Part shown: positions 53,154 through 63,001 of the stretch, one piece after another | Layout: each line of letters opens with the position of its first letter | Position numbering within the stretch: the stretch's first letter is position 1 | NCBI RefSeq assembly: GCF_014395785.1 | Contig: NZ_CP060713.1 | Coordinates: 462,501-526,500, forward strand | Length of the DNA: 64,000 nt | Direction of reading: 5' to 3' | From: Nocardioides mesophilus | GTDB lineage: Bacteria; Actinomycetota; Actinomycetes; Propionibacteriales; Nocardioidaceae | Translations under genes and position numbers: made by a program | Notes under the pieces: model-generated | Database searches by the model: none | Told to the model about the DNA's origin: nothing | The model's input: the letters and a program-made list of their open reading frames with translations, nothing else

Positions 53154-54526
53154 CTGCGTCCCACCGCTTTCTCGTAGAGCTCCGTCAGCCGTCCGTCCGG
53201 GTCGGTCACCTTGCGGACCCTGCGGGCGAAGGACTGGTCGTAGAGCGAGTCGAAGGTCTCTCGGTCGTAGTAGGCGTCGGAGTAGAGCGACTTGTGACCG
53301 CCGAGATCGGTCACCTCGGCCTCCACCGCCCTGTTCTTGTCCCCGTCGCGGGCGCCGGGTCCGATCGGCACCGTGCCCCAGAACCCGACGTTGACGTACG
53401 TCGCGCCGGGCTTCAGCGGGTACGACGGCCACTCCCGGGTGCTGCGCAGCGGGCAGAGCCACACCGGTCGCATCCCGACGTTCTCGTCGAACCAGGTGAG
53501 GAACTCCGCCAGCCGTTCGACCGGCACCTCGACGTCCTGGATCACCCGCTCCCGCTCCGGCAGCCCGCGGCGCCGGTCCAGGCGGGTCTTGAGCCCGTAG
53601 CGGGTCTCGAGGCCGACGAGCCTGTGGTAGACGTCGCTGCGCCGCCACCGGCGCGGCCACAGCCGCCGCACCCGGGGGTCGTGCAGGCCGAAGGCGCCCG
53701 AGCACCAGAACCAGTCGGTGTCCCAGCGCCACAGGTAGTCGTGCATGGTCAGCCGGTCCACCTCCAGCCGCTGCAGGGACCGGTAGAACGGCTCCGGGCC
53801 CGTGTAGTCGCTGGTCAGCGGCGGCGTCGCGCCGACGGGAGCGTCGTCGGCGAATCGCGCCAGCGTCAGGCAGGCCTCCGTCGGCTCGAACACCACCCCG
53901 TCGACCGCGTCGACCCGGACCCCGTCGTGCTCCCGGGCGTCGACGATCCGCGCCGTGACCCGGGCCAGCTCCTCGAGGTCGTCGAAGCGCACGTGACGCA
54001 GCTCGACGAGGTTCGGGACCCGCTCGAGCCGGATCCGCAGCCGGGTGGCGTAGCCCAGCGAGCCGTAGGAGTTGGGGAACGCGTCGAACAGGTCGTCACC
54101 GGGACGGACGGTGCGCACCTGGCCGTCGCCGGTGAGCACGTCCATCTCGAGCACCGACTCGTGCGGCAGCCCGTTGCGGAACGAGGTGGACTCGATGCCG
54201 AGGCCGCTGACGGCGCCGCCGAGGGTGATCGTGCGCAGCTGCGGGACGACGTAGGGGATGAAGCCGCGCGGCAGCGTCACGTCCACGAGGTCCTCGTAGG
54301 TGCACATTCCCTGCACGTCGGCGGTGCCGGCGAGCGGGTCGAGGTCGATCACCCCGGTCAGCCCGGAGACGTCCAGGCCGGGCGCGGTGCTCCGCGAGCG
54401 GGTGCGGAAGAGGTTCGAGGTCGACTTCGCCAGGCGGACGGGAGCGCCCGCGGGGATCGCGTCGTAGGACGCCTGCAGGCGATGCACCGCCGCGGCGTGC
54501 CGATCAGGTCCGACCAGGTCTGTCAC
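53150..54526 (-). CDS. tmsA: FAD-binding oxidoreductase for 10-methyl fatty acids
   Basis: 458-residue FAD-linked oxidoreductase of the BfaA/TmsA type, predicted to reduce the 10-methylene intermediate. The FAD domain shows the covalent-free PCMH pattern with PQLRTITLGGAVSGLGIESTSFRNGLPHESV. The C-terminal cap region is present. Paired and overlapping with the methyltransferase gene. GTG start; a CAACTT-N8-AAGTTG inverted repeat covers its probable -10 (TAAGTT). Confidence 0.87.
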   Translation of the reverse strand: MTDLVGPDRHAAAVHRLQASYDAIPAGAPVRLAKSTSNLFRTRSRSTAPGLDVSGLTGVIDLDPLAGTADVQGMCTYEDLVDVTLPRGFIPYVVPQLRTITLGGAVSGLGIESTSFRNGLPHESVLEMDVLTGDGQVRTVRPGDDLFDAFPNSYGSLGYATRLRIRLERVPNLVELRHVRFDDLEELARVTARIVDAREHDGVRVDAVDGVVFEPTEACLTLARFADDAPVGATPPLTSDYTGPEPFYRSLQRLEVDRLTMHDYLWRWDTDWFWCSGAFGLHDPRVRRLWPRRWRRSDVYHRLVGLETRYGLKTRLDRRRGLPERERVIQDVEVPVERLAEFLTWFDENVGMRPVWLCPLRSTREWPSYPLKPGATYVNVGFWGTVPIGPGARDGDKNRAVEAEVTDLGGHKSLYSDAYYDRETFDSLYDQSFARRVRKVTDPDGRLTELYEKAVGRR

Positions 54527-54533
54527 GAACCAT

Positions 54534-54553
54534 CAACTTACCGAGAAAAGTTG
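54534..54553. promoter_or_regulatory. Inverted repeat over tmsAB promoter
   Basis: CAACTT-N8-AAGTTG, 8-27 bases before the tmsA start. On the minus strand it includes TAAGTT as a possible -10. A repressor of the fatty acid genes could bind here. No other copy was noticed in the window. Confidence 0.5.
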
Positions 54554-54672
54554 GTAGTGCCGAATTTCCCATTCCCCACTCCGAGGGCAGAACCGACGAA
54601 CACGTGGCGTTCTGCCCCGGTTCGCGAGGGTCGGCGGGGGCCAAGATGACCCGTCCGGGGGCCGCAAACCGC

Positions 54673-55050
54673 TCAGGAGCGCACGGAGCCGACGACGGTG
54701 CCGTCCGGGGCGACGAGGTGGACCGGTACGCCGGCGCCGGCGAAGTCCCGCACCGCGCAGAGGTCCTGCTCCGCCACCGCCGACGCGTCGCCGAGCACCA
54801 GCACCGCCTCCAGCCCACGGGCTCCCGATGCCACGGCCATCGCGACCGCGACCTGCACCGCGCTGAGCCGCAGCGACGGGAGGTCGACCGTGGCCGCGGC
54901 GTAGGTGCGCCCGTCCAGGTCGCGCACCCCGGCGCCCTGCTCCGCCGAGGTCCGGGCGCGGGTGGCCCGGGCCAGCGTCACCAGCTTGAGGTCCTCGGGG
55001 TCAGTGAGCCCGGTGGTTGTGGGCTGCTCGCTCGCCGGGTTGGTCGCCAT
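54673..55050 (-). CDS. Degenerate cytidine deaminase-like protein
   Basis: 125 residues with the fold of cytidine deaminase ([36 protein letters not shown]), but the zinc site is missing: no HAE/CAE before the first helix and no PCxxC. It is therefore very unlikely to deaminate cytidine. Homologues at this same position after CBS/HlyC genes occur widely in actinobacteria, so it is probably a conserved non-enzymatic protein. Its ATG lies 50 bases inside the end of the CBS gene. Confidence 0.75.
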   Translation of the reverse strand: MATNPASEQPTTTGLTDPEDLKLVTLARATRARTSAEQGAGVRDLDGRTYAAATVDLPSLRLSAVQVAVAMAVASGARGLEAVLVLGDASAVAEQDLCAVRDFAGAGVPVHLVAPDGTVVGSVRS

Positions 55051-56395
55051 GAGGCTCAGCGTAGAGCTCCTGCTGCTCGCCGTTCTCGTCGGGCACGAGC
55101 CGGGTCAGGCGTACGGCGTTGATCCGGTTGCGCCGGCCGGAGGGCGCCTCCGCCTCGAGTCGCAGCCCATCGACCTCGACCACCGAGCCGGCGATCGGCA
55201 CCCGGCCGAGGTGCTTGGCCATCAGCCCGCCGACGGTGTCGACGTCGTCGTCCTCGATGGCCACCCCGCACACGTCGTGCAGGTCGTCGACCGGGTAGCG
55301 CGAGCTGACCCGGGTGCTGCCGTCGGCCAGGTGCTCCACCTCGACGTGGGCGATGTCGTACTCGTCGGTGATCTCCCCGACGATCTCCTCGAGGACGTCC
55401 TCGATGGTGACCAGCCCCGCGGTGCCGCCGTACTCGTCGACGACGACCGCCACGTGCTTGCGCTCGGCCTGCATCTCGCGCAGCAGGGCGTCGACGGGCT
55501 TGGAGTCCGGGACGTACATCACCGGCCGCATCACCGACTCCACCCGCTCGGTCTGCTCCGCCTCGTGGCGGTCGAAGACGCGGCGGGTGAGGTCCTTGAG
55601 GTAGGCGAAGCCGACGATGTCGTCGAGGTTCTCCCCGATGACCGGGATCCGGGAGTAGCCGCTGCGCAGCGCCAGCGACATCGCCTGTCGCAGCGTCTTG
55701 TTGCGCTCGATGAAGACCACGTCGGTGCGCGGCACCATCACCTCGCGCACGATCGTGTCGCCGAGCTCGAAGACGGAGTGGATCATCTCGCGCTCGCCGG
55801 ACTCGATCACGCTCGACGCCTCGGCGAGGTCAACGAGCTCCCGCAGCTCGGCCTCGGAGGCGAACGGCCCCTCGCTGAAGCCGCGGCCGGGGGTGATCGC
55901 GTTGCCGACCAGGATCAGCAGCCGGGTCAGCGGACCGAGGACGGTGGCCAGCGCCGCCAGCGGTCCGCTGGAGAGCAGGGCCACCCGCTCGGAGTGCTGA
56001 CGCCCGACAGTGCGCGGGGAGACCCCGATCACCACGAACGAGACCACCAGCGAGATCCCGAGCGCGGCGAGCATCGCCAGCCAGCGGCCGCTCGTGGTCT
56101 CCGGGCCGGACTCGGCGCCGCCGCGCTGCACGATCAGGTCGAGCATCACGACGGTGACCATCACGATCGCGGCGATCTCGCAGAGCATGCGCAGCAGCAG
56201 CGCGGTGTTGAGGTAGCGCGGCAGGTCCTCGACGATCACCAGCAGCCGGCGCGAGCCGGGCCGGCCCTGAGCGCCGATCTCCTCGGCGCGGGCCTTCGAG
56301 AACGACGACAGCGCGGCGTCGGCGCTGCTGAACAGCCCGGCGACGAGGACCAGCACGCCGGCCAGCACCAGCAGCCAGACGTCGACGGCGCTCAC
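55001..56395 (-). CDS. CBS-domain hemolysin/CorC-like membrane protein
   Basis: 464 residues: a DUF21 membrane domain with about four helices (1-165), two CBS domains (about 205-325; [26 protein letters not shown]) and a CorC-HlyC C-terminal domain (about 345-440). Relatives are linked to magnesium or cobalt efflux and to ion stress. The GTG overlaps the ybeY stop (GTGA), and its end overlaps the deaminase-like gene. Exact transport role is uncertain. Confidence 0.9.
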   Translation of the reverse strand: MSAVDVWLLVLAGVLVLVAGLFSSADAALSSFSKARAEEIGAQGRPGSRRLLVIVEDLPRYLNTALLLRMLCEIAAIVMVTVVMLDLIVQRGGAESGPETTSGRWLAMLAALGISLVVSFVVIGVSPRTVGRQHSERVALLSSGPLAALATVLGPLTRLLILVGNAITPGRGFSEGPFASEAELRELVDLAEASSVIESGEREMIHSVFELGDTIVREVMVPRTDVVFIERNKTLRQAMSLALRSGYSRIPVIGENLDDIVGFAYLKDLTRRVFDRHEAEQTERVESVMRPVMYVPDSKPVDALLREMQAERKHVAVVVDEYGGTAGLVTIEDVLEEIVGEITDEYDIAHVEVEHLADGSTRVSSRYPVDDLHDVCGVAIEDDDVDTVGGLMAKHLGRVPIAGSVVEVDGLRLEAEAPSGRRNRINAVRLTRLVPDENGEQQELYAEPHGDQPGERAAHNHRAH

Positions 56396-56979
56396 CGCTC
56401 ACCGTCCGGGACGTCGCCCGGCAGCTCCTCGCCGGTGCGGGCGGCCTGCCACTCGGCGAGCAGCCGGGCCTGGAGGCCGAACATCTCCGCGTGCTCCTCG
56501 GGCTCGGCGTGGTCGTAGCCGAGCAGGTGCAGGATGCCGTGCACCGTCAGCAGGTCGACCTCGTCGTCGGTGGAGTAGCCGGGCTGCCCCTTGCCGCGGG
56601 CCTCGTCCGCCTGCCGGGCGGCGACGGTGTGGCAGAGCACCAGGTCGCCGAGGACACCCTCCTCGGGGTCCTCGTTGACCAGCCCCGGGCGCAGCTCGTC
56701 CATCGGGAAGGCCAGGACGTCGGTCGGGCCGTCCTTGCCCATCCAGCGCCCGTTGAGCTCGGCGATGGTGGGCTCGTCGACCAGCTTGAGGCACAGCTCG
56801 GCCTGCGGGTGCACCCGCATCCGGTCCATGACGAACCGGGCCAGCCGGGCCAGCTCGGCCAACCGGTCGGGGTCGACGTCGGCGCCGGACTCGTCGAGGA
56901 TCTCGATGCTCACCGGGTGCTCGTCGGCAGGCTCGATCGGGTCTTGCTGCGGCTCGGGTGGGGGCTCACTGGGACTCAC
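56392..56979 (-). CDS. ybeY: Endoribonuclease YbeY (16S rRNA maturation)
   Basis: Zinc RNase needed for 16S rRNA 3'-end processing and ribosome quality control. The metal motif [11 protein letters not shown] is intact. The full frame gives 195 residues from GTG 56979; the first 22 are Pro/Glu-rich and partly encoded by three 10-base repeats, so the internal GTG at 56913 ([10 protein letters not shown], 173 residues) may be the real start. Overlaps the CBS gene by GTGA; PhoH is upstream on the same strand. Confidence 0.93.
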   Translation of the reverse strand: MSPSEPPPEPQQDPIEPADEHPVSIEILDESGADVDPDRLAELARLARFVMDRMRVHPQAELCLKLVDEPTIAELNGRWMGKDGPTDVLAFPMDELRPGLVNEDPEEGVLGDLVLCHTVAARQADEARGKGQPGYSTDDEVDLLTVHGILHLLGYDHAEPEEHAEMFGLQARLLAEWQAARTGEELPGDVPDGER

Positions 56980-57033
56980 TGGGGCTCACTGGGGGACTCG
57001 CTCGGGTCGGGGGTGGGTCGGCCGCTCGACGCG

Positions 57034-58044
<1,011 letters not shown>

Positions 58045-58168
58045 AGGTGGCGGTGCGGCCGCCCTCCTGTCATGGATGCACGCGCTGACGTCCTCATGCT
58101 ACGGGAGCCGCCCCCATCGCGCCTCAGGTGTTTCCCGACGAGCGGAGCCTCCACGTCGCGAGACCCGC

Positions 58169-59404
58169 TCACGGCCGGGTGACCATCAGCAGGCCGAGGC
58201 ACATCTCGTCGGTGGTCCCCTCGCCCCAGACCACCCAGCGTTCCGGCTGGCCCTCGAAGGCGGGCAGCAGGTCGCGCAGGCCCTGGTCGTGCTCGCAGGT
58301 GACCCGCACCGTGTCGCCCGCGCGCAACCGGACCGGGTCGATCGTCGTGGCGCCCTGGTCGTCGAAGTTCCACACCGGGATGTCGAGGACCGTCCGGGCC
58401 CGGGGCGTGCCCGGGTCCACCTCGATGGTGATCCGGCGCCCGAGCAGGTGCATGTGGCCCGCGACCGCGCGGATCGTGGCCGGACGAGACAGCTCGCGGT
58501 CGCAGCTCTGCCGCGGCCCGGGCGCGGCGGACCCGCAGAGCAGGTGCAGGTAGTCGGCGAGCCGACCGGCCTGGCCGAACCGCCGCGTCACGTCCCGGAC
58601 GGCCTTGTCCCGGTCGCACAGCGGGCTCGAGCCGTGCCCCGGCCGGCACGGCAGCTCCACCGGCGCGGGCAGCAGCACCGTCTGCAGCCGGGCGAGGCCG
58701 GCCTCCGACGGCGCGAGACGGAGCCGGACGGCGCTCACGTCGGGCCGGGTCCCGGCCAGCAGGTTGTAGTGCACCTGCATGACCACCCGCGAGCCCTCCT
58801 GCAGCGGGATCCCGACGTCGTCGGCCATCACGGACTCGCCGCTGCCCGGGGCCCAGGCACCGATCCACGGCGCGTCGTCGAGCGAGGCACCGTCGTCGAG
58901 CCCGGAGCCGCCGAAGCAGGTCCAGCCGGGACCGTCCTCTCCCGCGTCCCGCGCCTCCGCGGCCGCGACCGAGCCCGGCGGGACCCGGAACAGGATCACG
59001 TGGTGCACCTGGTCGGGACTGCCGGGGAGCACGTCGGTCCCGGTGAGGAACGCGTCCCGGTCGAGCCGCGGGTCGAGCAGGAAGCAGCGGTAGTCGTCGG
59101 TGCCGGTGCCGTAGGGCGCGCTCGGGGTGTACGCCGCCGGCATCGCCAGCCGGTCGAACCGCTCCCCCGGCCGGAGGTCCTGCTGCCCGGCCCGGGCGCC
59201 GTCGCCCCCGCCGGCCGCTGCGCTGCCGGCCGGCTCGGGGCCGTCGCCGGACACGGTCGCGTCCGGGGCACCCCGGCCGGCGGGAGGCGCGGACGGCGTA
59301 CCGCCGCAGGAAGCCAGCAGCAGCGCCGCCGCCACGATTCCGACCCAGCCGACCCGGCCGAGCCGACCGGTGGCCGGTCGCGCCGACGAGGACACCCCGG
59401 TCAC
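58169..59404 (-). CDS. Copper type II monooxygenase-like lipoprotein
   Basis: 411-residue lipoprotein (lipobox LLLASC, C33) resembling peptidylglycine/dopamine monooxygenases. Both copper sites are represented: HH 134-135 and H211 (MQVHYN) for one, HMH at about 316-318 and a Met in TTDEMC near the C-terminus for the other. Reductant and substrate are unknown, and bacterial members are poorly studied. GTG start; 7 bases from the HIT gene end. Confidence 0.82.
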   Translation of the reverse strand: MTGVSSSARPATGRLGRVGWVGIVAAALLLASCGGTPSAPPAGRGAPDATVSGDGPEPAGSAAAGGGDGARAGQQDLRPGERFDRLAMPAAYTPSAPYGTGTDDYRCFLLDPRLDRDAFLTGTDVLPGSPDQVHHVILFRVPPGSVAAAEARDAGEDGPGWTCFGGSGLDDGASLDDAPWIGAWAPGSGESVMADDVGIPLQEGSRVVMQVHYNLLAGTRPDVSAVRLRLAPSEAGLARLQTVLLPAPVELPCRPGHGSSPLCDRDKAVRDVTRRFGQAGRLADYLHLLCGSAAPGPRQSCDRELSRPATIRAVAGHMHLLGRRITIEVDPGTPRARTVLDIPVWNFDDQGATTIDPVRLRAGDTVRVTCEHDQGLRDLLPAFEGQPERWVVWGEGTTDEMCLGLLMVTRP

Positions 59405-59411
59405 GGCCCGC

Positions 59412-59762
59412 TCACCCCGGCGGCCACGTCATCGGCCGGCCGCCGAGGACGTGCAGGTGCGCGTGGAAGACCGTCTGGTGGGCGGCCGCGCCGGTGTTGA
59501 AGACCAGCCGGTAGCCCTCCAGCCCGTCCAGCTCGGCCACCGCGGCGGCTGCCCGGGTGAGCTCGAGGAAGGTCTCCGGCTCGGCCTCGACCAGCTCGGC
59601 GGCGTTCTCGTAGTGGCTGCGCGGCACCACCAGGACGTGCGTCGGCGCCTGCGGCGCGACGTCGCGGAAGGCCAGCGTCGTCTTCGTCTCGTGCACCACC
59701 GTCGCCGGGATCTCCCCGGCGACGATCTTGCAGAACAGGCAGTCGCTCGGTGCGGTCGGCAT
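59412..59762 (-). CDS. HIT-family nucleotide hydrolase
   Basis: 116-residue histidine triad protein of the HINT type, cleaving AMP from phosphoramidates such as AMP-lysine adducts. The triad HAHLH is at residues 100-104, followed by GGRPM. The N-terminal zinc-type CLFCKI is present. ATG at 59762 has TACCCT 6 bases upstream, so it is probably leaderless; the longer frame is not needed. Standard position between rsmE and phoH in this order, here with the copper protein inserted. Confidence 0.94.
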   Translation of the reverse strand: MPTAPSDCLFCKIVAGEIPATVVHETKTTLAFRDVAPQAPTHVLVVPRSHYENAAELVEAEPETFLELTRAAAAVAELDGLEGYRLVFNTGAAAHQTVFHAHLHVLGGRPMTWPPG

Positions 59763-59875
59763 GTCGTCAGGGTAGTCGCGGCTCCGGCGCGTCCCGCGGT
59801 AAACCGAAGGTCCGGCCCGCGCGTGCAACTAGCGTGACCATGGACCTGCTCCTGCGACCTCGACCTGGGGGTGCG

Positions 59876-60388
59876 ATGACGACCGCCCGTCCCACCTGGG
59901 ACGCCGACACGGCCGTCGAGGAGCTGTACGCCGGGCACTACCGCCAGCTGGTCCGCCTCTCGGTGCTGCTGGTCCGCGACCGGGAGACCGCCGAGGAGGT
60001 CGTCCAGGACGCCTTCGTGGCGATGCACGGCCGCTGGCGCTCGCTGCGGGAGCCGGACAAGGCGCTGGCCTACCTGCGCCAGGCCGTGGTGAACAGGTCC
60101 CGCTCGGTGCTGCGCCGCCGGGTGGTCGCGTCCCGCTACGTCCCGCCGGTGCGGCCGGACGGCTCGGGCGCGGACGCCGACGTGCTGGTCGCCGAGCGCC
60201 GGACCGAGGTCCTCGACGCGCTCCGGGCGCTCCCGGACCGGCAGCGCGAGGTGCTCGCGCTGCGCTACTACCTCGACCTGAGCGAGGCGCAGATCGCCGA
60301 GACCCTCGGGATCAGCCGCGGCGCGGTCAAGAGCCACGCCTCCCGCGGCGCCGCCGCGCTGCGCCCCCTGCTGAAGGACCTGCCATGA
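59876..60388 (+). CDS. ECF sigma factor, SigE-family
   Basis: 170-residue extracytoplasmic-function sigma factor. Region 2 (LYAGHYRQLVRLSVLLVRDRETAEEVVQDAFVAMHG) and region 4 (LPDRQREVLALRYYLDLSEAQIAETLGISRGAVKSH) are complete, matching the short SigE-type group of actinobacteria. The ATG at 59876 has GGGGG upstream; an ATG at 59840 is possible. A TAGCGT -10 lies at 59830. It overlaps the next gene by ATGA; that membrane protein may regulate it. Confidence 0.92.
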   Translation: MTTARPTWDADTAVEELYAGHYRQLVRLSVLLVRDRETAEEVVQDAFVAMHGRWRSLREPDKALAYLRQAVVNRSRSVLRRRVVASRYVPPVRPDGSGADADVLVAERRTEVLDALRALPDRQREVLALRYYLDLSEAQIAETLGISRGAVKSHASRGAAALRPLLKDLP

Positions 60389-61518
60389 CCTCCCCTCCCG
60401 ACGACCGGCCCGACCAGCCCGATCAGCCCGACGACCAGCCCGAGGACCGGCTCCACGAGCTGTTCGAGAGCGCCGTCGCCGACGTCGAGCCGCGTCACGG
60501 CCTCGACGCCATCCAGTCCCGAACGAAGGTGACCCACATGTCCGCACGCCCCTGGTACCTCGGTGCCGCCGCAGCCGTCGTCGCGACCGCCGCCACGATC
60601 GTCGCGGTCACCGTGATCGGCAACGACGGGGGTACGCCGTCGTCCGGGCCGGCCCCGGCCGGCAGCGCATCGGTCTCGGTCAGCCCGAGCGAGCCGACCC
60701 GCGAGGCCTCCGCCTCGCCCGCCGTCCCCTCGGTGGAGCCGTCCCCGTCGGCCTCTCAGAGCGCCGAGCAGCCGGGCGGCACCGTCGCGGTCCCGGTCTA
60801 CTACCTCGGGGAGACCGGCCGCGGACCCCGGCTCTACCGCGAGTTCCATCCCGGCTCGGCGACCGACGCCCTGCAGGCGGCGCTCGACCAGGCGGTCGGC
60901 CAGGCTCCCGAGGACCCGGACTACTTCACCCCGTGGCCGAGCGGCACCACGGTCGACGGTTCCTTCGACGGCACCGGCGCCGACGGCGAGATCGCCATCA
61001 CGGTGACCAGCCCCACCGGCACCTCGCTGCACGACCGGCCGACCGGCATGGATGCGCAGACCGCCGAGATGGCGGTGCAGCAGCTCGTCTACACCGCCCA
61101 GGCCGCCGTGGGGGGCACGAACCCGGTGCAGTTCCTCCTCGACGGCAGCCGCACCGACACGCTGCTCGGGGTGCCGGTCTCCGAGCCGCTGGCTCGCGGC
61201 GAGGCGACCTCGACCCTGGCGCTGGTCTGGATTATCGCTCCGGAGCAGGGCGCGCAGGTCTCCAGCCCGTTCACCGTCAAGGGCATCGGCGCCTTCTTCG
61301 AGGCCAACGTCACCTGGAAGCTCCTCGCCGCCGACACCGGCAAGGTGGTGAAGTCCGGCTTCGCGATGGCCGAGGAGTGCTGCCGGATGGCGCCGTACTC
61401 GTTCCAGGTCTCGGCGCCGCCGGGCGACTACACGCTGCTGGTGAGCGACGAGGACGCCTCGGGCGGCGAGGGCCCGCAGCCGTTCCAGGACACCAAGCAG
61501 GTCACGATCACCCGGTGA
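60385..61518 (+). CDS. Membrane-anchored Gmad2/GerMN-type protein, sigma partner
   Basis: 377 residues. A short Asp/Pro-rich cytoplasmic region and a single membrane helix (about 55-75) are followed by a Ser/Pro linker and two outer domains: a GerMN-like domain (about 135-265) and a Gmad2 Ig-like domain (about 275-377). Overlap with the sigma gene suggests it controls or senses for it, as anti-sigma proteins do, but it has no zinc anti-sigma motif. Such domains bind envelope proteins or sense wall stress. Confidence 0.82.
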   Translation: MTSPPDDRPDQPDQPDDQPEDRLHELFESAVADVEPRHGLDAIQSRTKVTHMSARPWYLGAAAAVVATAATIVAVTVIGNDGGTPSSGPAPAGSASVSVSPSEPTREASASPAVPSVEPSPSASQSAEQPGGTVAVPVYYLGETGRGPRLYREFHPGSATDALQAALDQAVGQAPEDPDYFTPWPSGTTVDGSFDGTGADGEIAITVTSPTGTSLHDRPTGMDAQTAEMAVQQLVYTAQAAVGGTNPVQFLLDGSRTDTLLGVPVSEPLARGEATSTLALVWIIAPEQGAQVSSPFTVKGIGAFFEANVTWKLLAADTGKVVKSGFAMAEECCRMAPYSFQVSAPPGDYTLLVSDEDASGGEGPQPFQDTKQVTITR

Positions 61519-61591
61519 CCGGGGCGACCCGGGGCGACCCGGTCCCGGTCCACCGAGGAATAGCCGGACCGCTCCCCCGGGTTGTCGCCCC

Positions 61592-62242
61592 ATGACCACC
61601 ATCGGACTCATCGGCGCAGGGAACATCGGCACGGCGGTCGCGGAGCTCGCCGTCAAGAACGGCTTCGACGTCGTGCTCAGCAACTCCCGCGGCCCGGACA
61701 CGCTCACCGACCTCGTCTCCCGCCTCGGCGAGCACGCCCGGGCCGGCACGGTGCAGGAGGCGGCGGCCCAGGGTGACCTCGTCGTCGTGACCATCCCGCT
61801 GCACGCCTACCGGGACGTGCCGGTCGAGCCGCTCGCCGGCAAGATCGTCATCGACACCAACAACTACTACCCCGAGCGCGACGGCCGCATCGACCGGCTC
61901 GAGGACGGCTCCGCGACCTCCTCCGAGCTGCTCCAGGAGCACCTGCCGACCTCGCGGGTCGTCAAGGCGTTCAACCACATCATGGCCTCGCACCTCTCCT
62001 CCCAGGACCAGCCGGCCGGCACCCCGGACCGCCGCGCACTCGCGATCGCCGGCGACGACCCGGACGCGAAGAAGATGGTCACGGAGCTGCTCGACACGCT
62101 CGGCTACGACACCGTCGACGCCGGCACCCTGGCCGAGAGCTGGCGCTTCGAGCCGGACACCCCCGGCTACGGCCCGCGGCTGGACCGCGCCGGCATGGAG
62201 TCGGCCCTCGCCTCGGCAGCACGGCGGCCCGCGGCCTCCTGA
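61592..62242 (+). CDS. NADPH-dependent F420 reductase-like oxidoreductase
   Basis: 216-residue Rossmann protein. The nucleotide loop is IGLIGAGNIGTAVA and the later IDTNNYYPERDGRI is typical of NADP-F420 reductase relatives (NpdG-like family). F420 occurs in actinobacteria but the substrate here could be something else. ATG start. No clear operon partner. Confidence 0.85.
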   Translation: MTTIGLIGAGNIGTAVAELAVKNGFDVVLSNSRGPDTLTDLVSRLGEHARAGTVQEAAAQGDLVVVTIPLHAYRDVPVEPLAGKIVIDTNNYYPERDGRIDRLEDGSATSSELLQEHLPTSRVVKAFNHIMASHLSSQDQPAGTPDRRALAIAGDDPDAKKMVTELLDTLGYDTVDAGTLAESWRFEPDTPGYGPRLDRAGMESALASAARRPAAS

Positions 62243-62263
62243 GCCACCCGGAGGTTCCGGGGC

Positions 62264-63001
62264 TCAGCGCCAGCGGGTCCGGGCCAGCAGCGCCGCGGTG
62301 GCGGCCACCCCGGCCGTGGAGGTGCGCAGCACCGAGGAGCCGAGGCGCACCGCCTCGGCTCCGACCGCGGCGAACGCGGCGAGCTCGTCCTCGGTGATCC
62401 CGCCCTCGGGTCCGACCACGATGACGATCTCGCCGCGGCCGGGCACCGGCAGGTCCGCCAGCGGACCCGAGGCCGCCTCGTGCAGCACCACCGGCACCGA
62501 GGCGTGCCGCAGCAGCTCGACGACCTCCTCGGTGCCGACCATCTCGGAGACGTCGGGGAACCACGGCCGACGGGCCTGCTTCGCGGCCTCGCGGGCCGTC
62601 GAGCGCCACTTCGCCAGCGATTTGACCACCCGGTCCCCGCGCCAGACCGCGACCGACCGGGCGGCGGCCCACGGCACGATCAGGTCGACGCCCACCTCGG
62701 TGAGCATCTCGACCGCCAGCTCGCCCCGGTCACCCTTGGGGATGGCCTGCACGACCACGACCCGCGGCAGCTCGGGCTCGGTCCAGGTGGAGGAGTCGAC
62801 GGTGGCGGTCAGGGCCGCCTTCGCGGTCGAGGTCACGGTGGCCACCACCGTCGTACCCGCCCCGTCGGTCAGCGCCAGCTGCTCACCGACCCGGAGCCTC
62901 TTCACGACGACCGCGTGCCGGCCCTCGTCCCCGTCGAGCTCGACCCGGTCGCTCTCGACGAGGCCGGCGACCCCCTGGTGGTGGAAGAACGGCAGGCTCA
63001 T
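62264..63001 (-). CDS. rsmE: 16S rRNA (uracil1498-N3)-methyltransferase
   Basis: 245-residue SPOUT methyltransferase modifying U1498 of 16S rRNA. The SAM knot is VVGPEGGITEDEL followed by RLGSSVLRTSTAGVAA. The N-terminal PUA-like domain starts the protein. The ATG overlaps the dnaJ stop by one base (TGATG), matching the usual dnaJ-rsmE pair. Length normal. Confidence 0.96.
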   Translation of the reverse strand: MSLPFFHHQGVAGLVESDRVELDGDEGRHAVVVKRLRVGEQLALTDGAGTTVVATVTSTAKAALTATVDSSTWTEPELPRVVVVQAIPKGDRGELAVEMLTEVGVDLIVPWAAARSVAVWRGDRVVKSLAKWRSTAREAAKQARRPWFPDVSEMVGTEEVVELLRHASVPVVLHEAASGPLADLPVPGRGEIVIVVGPEGGITEDELAAFAAVGAEAVRLGSSVLRTSTAGVAATAALLARTRWR

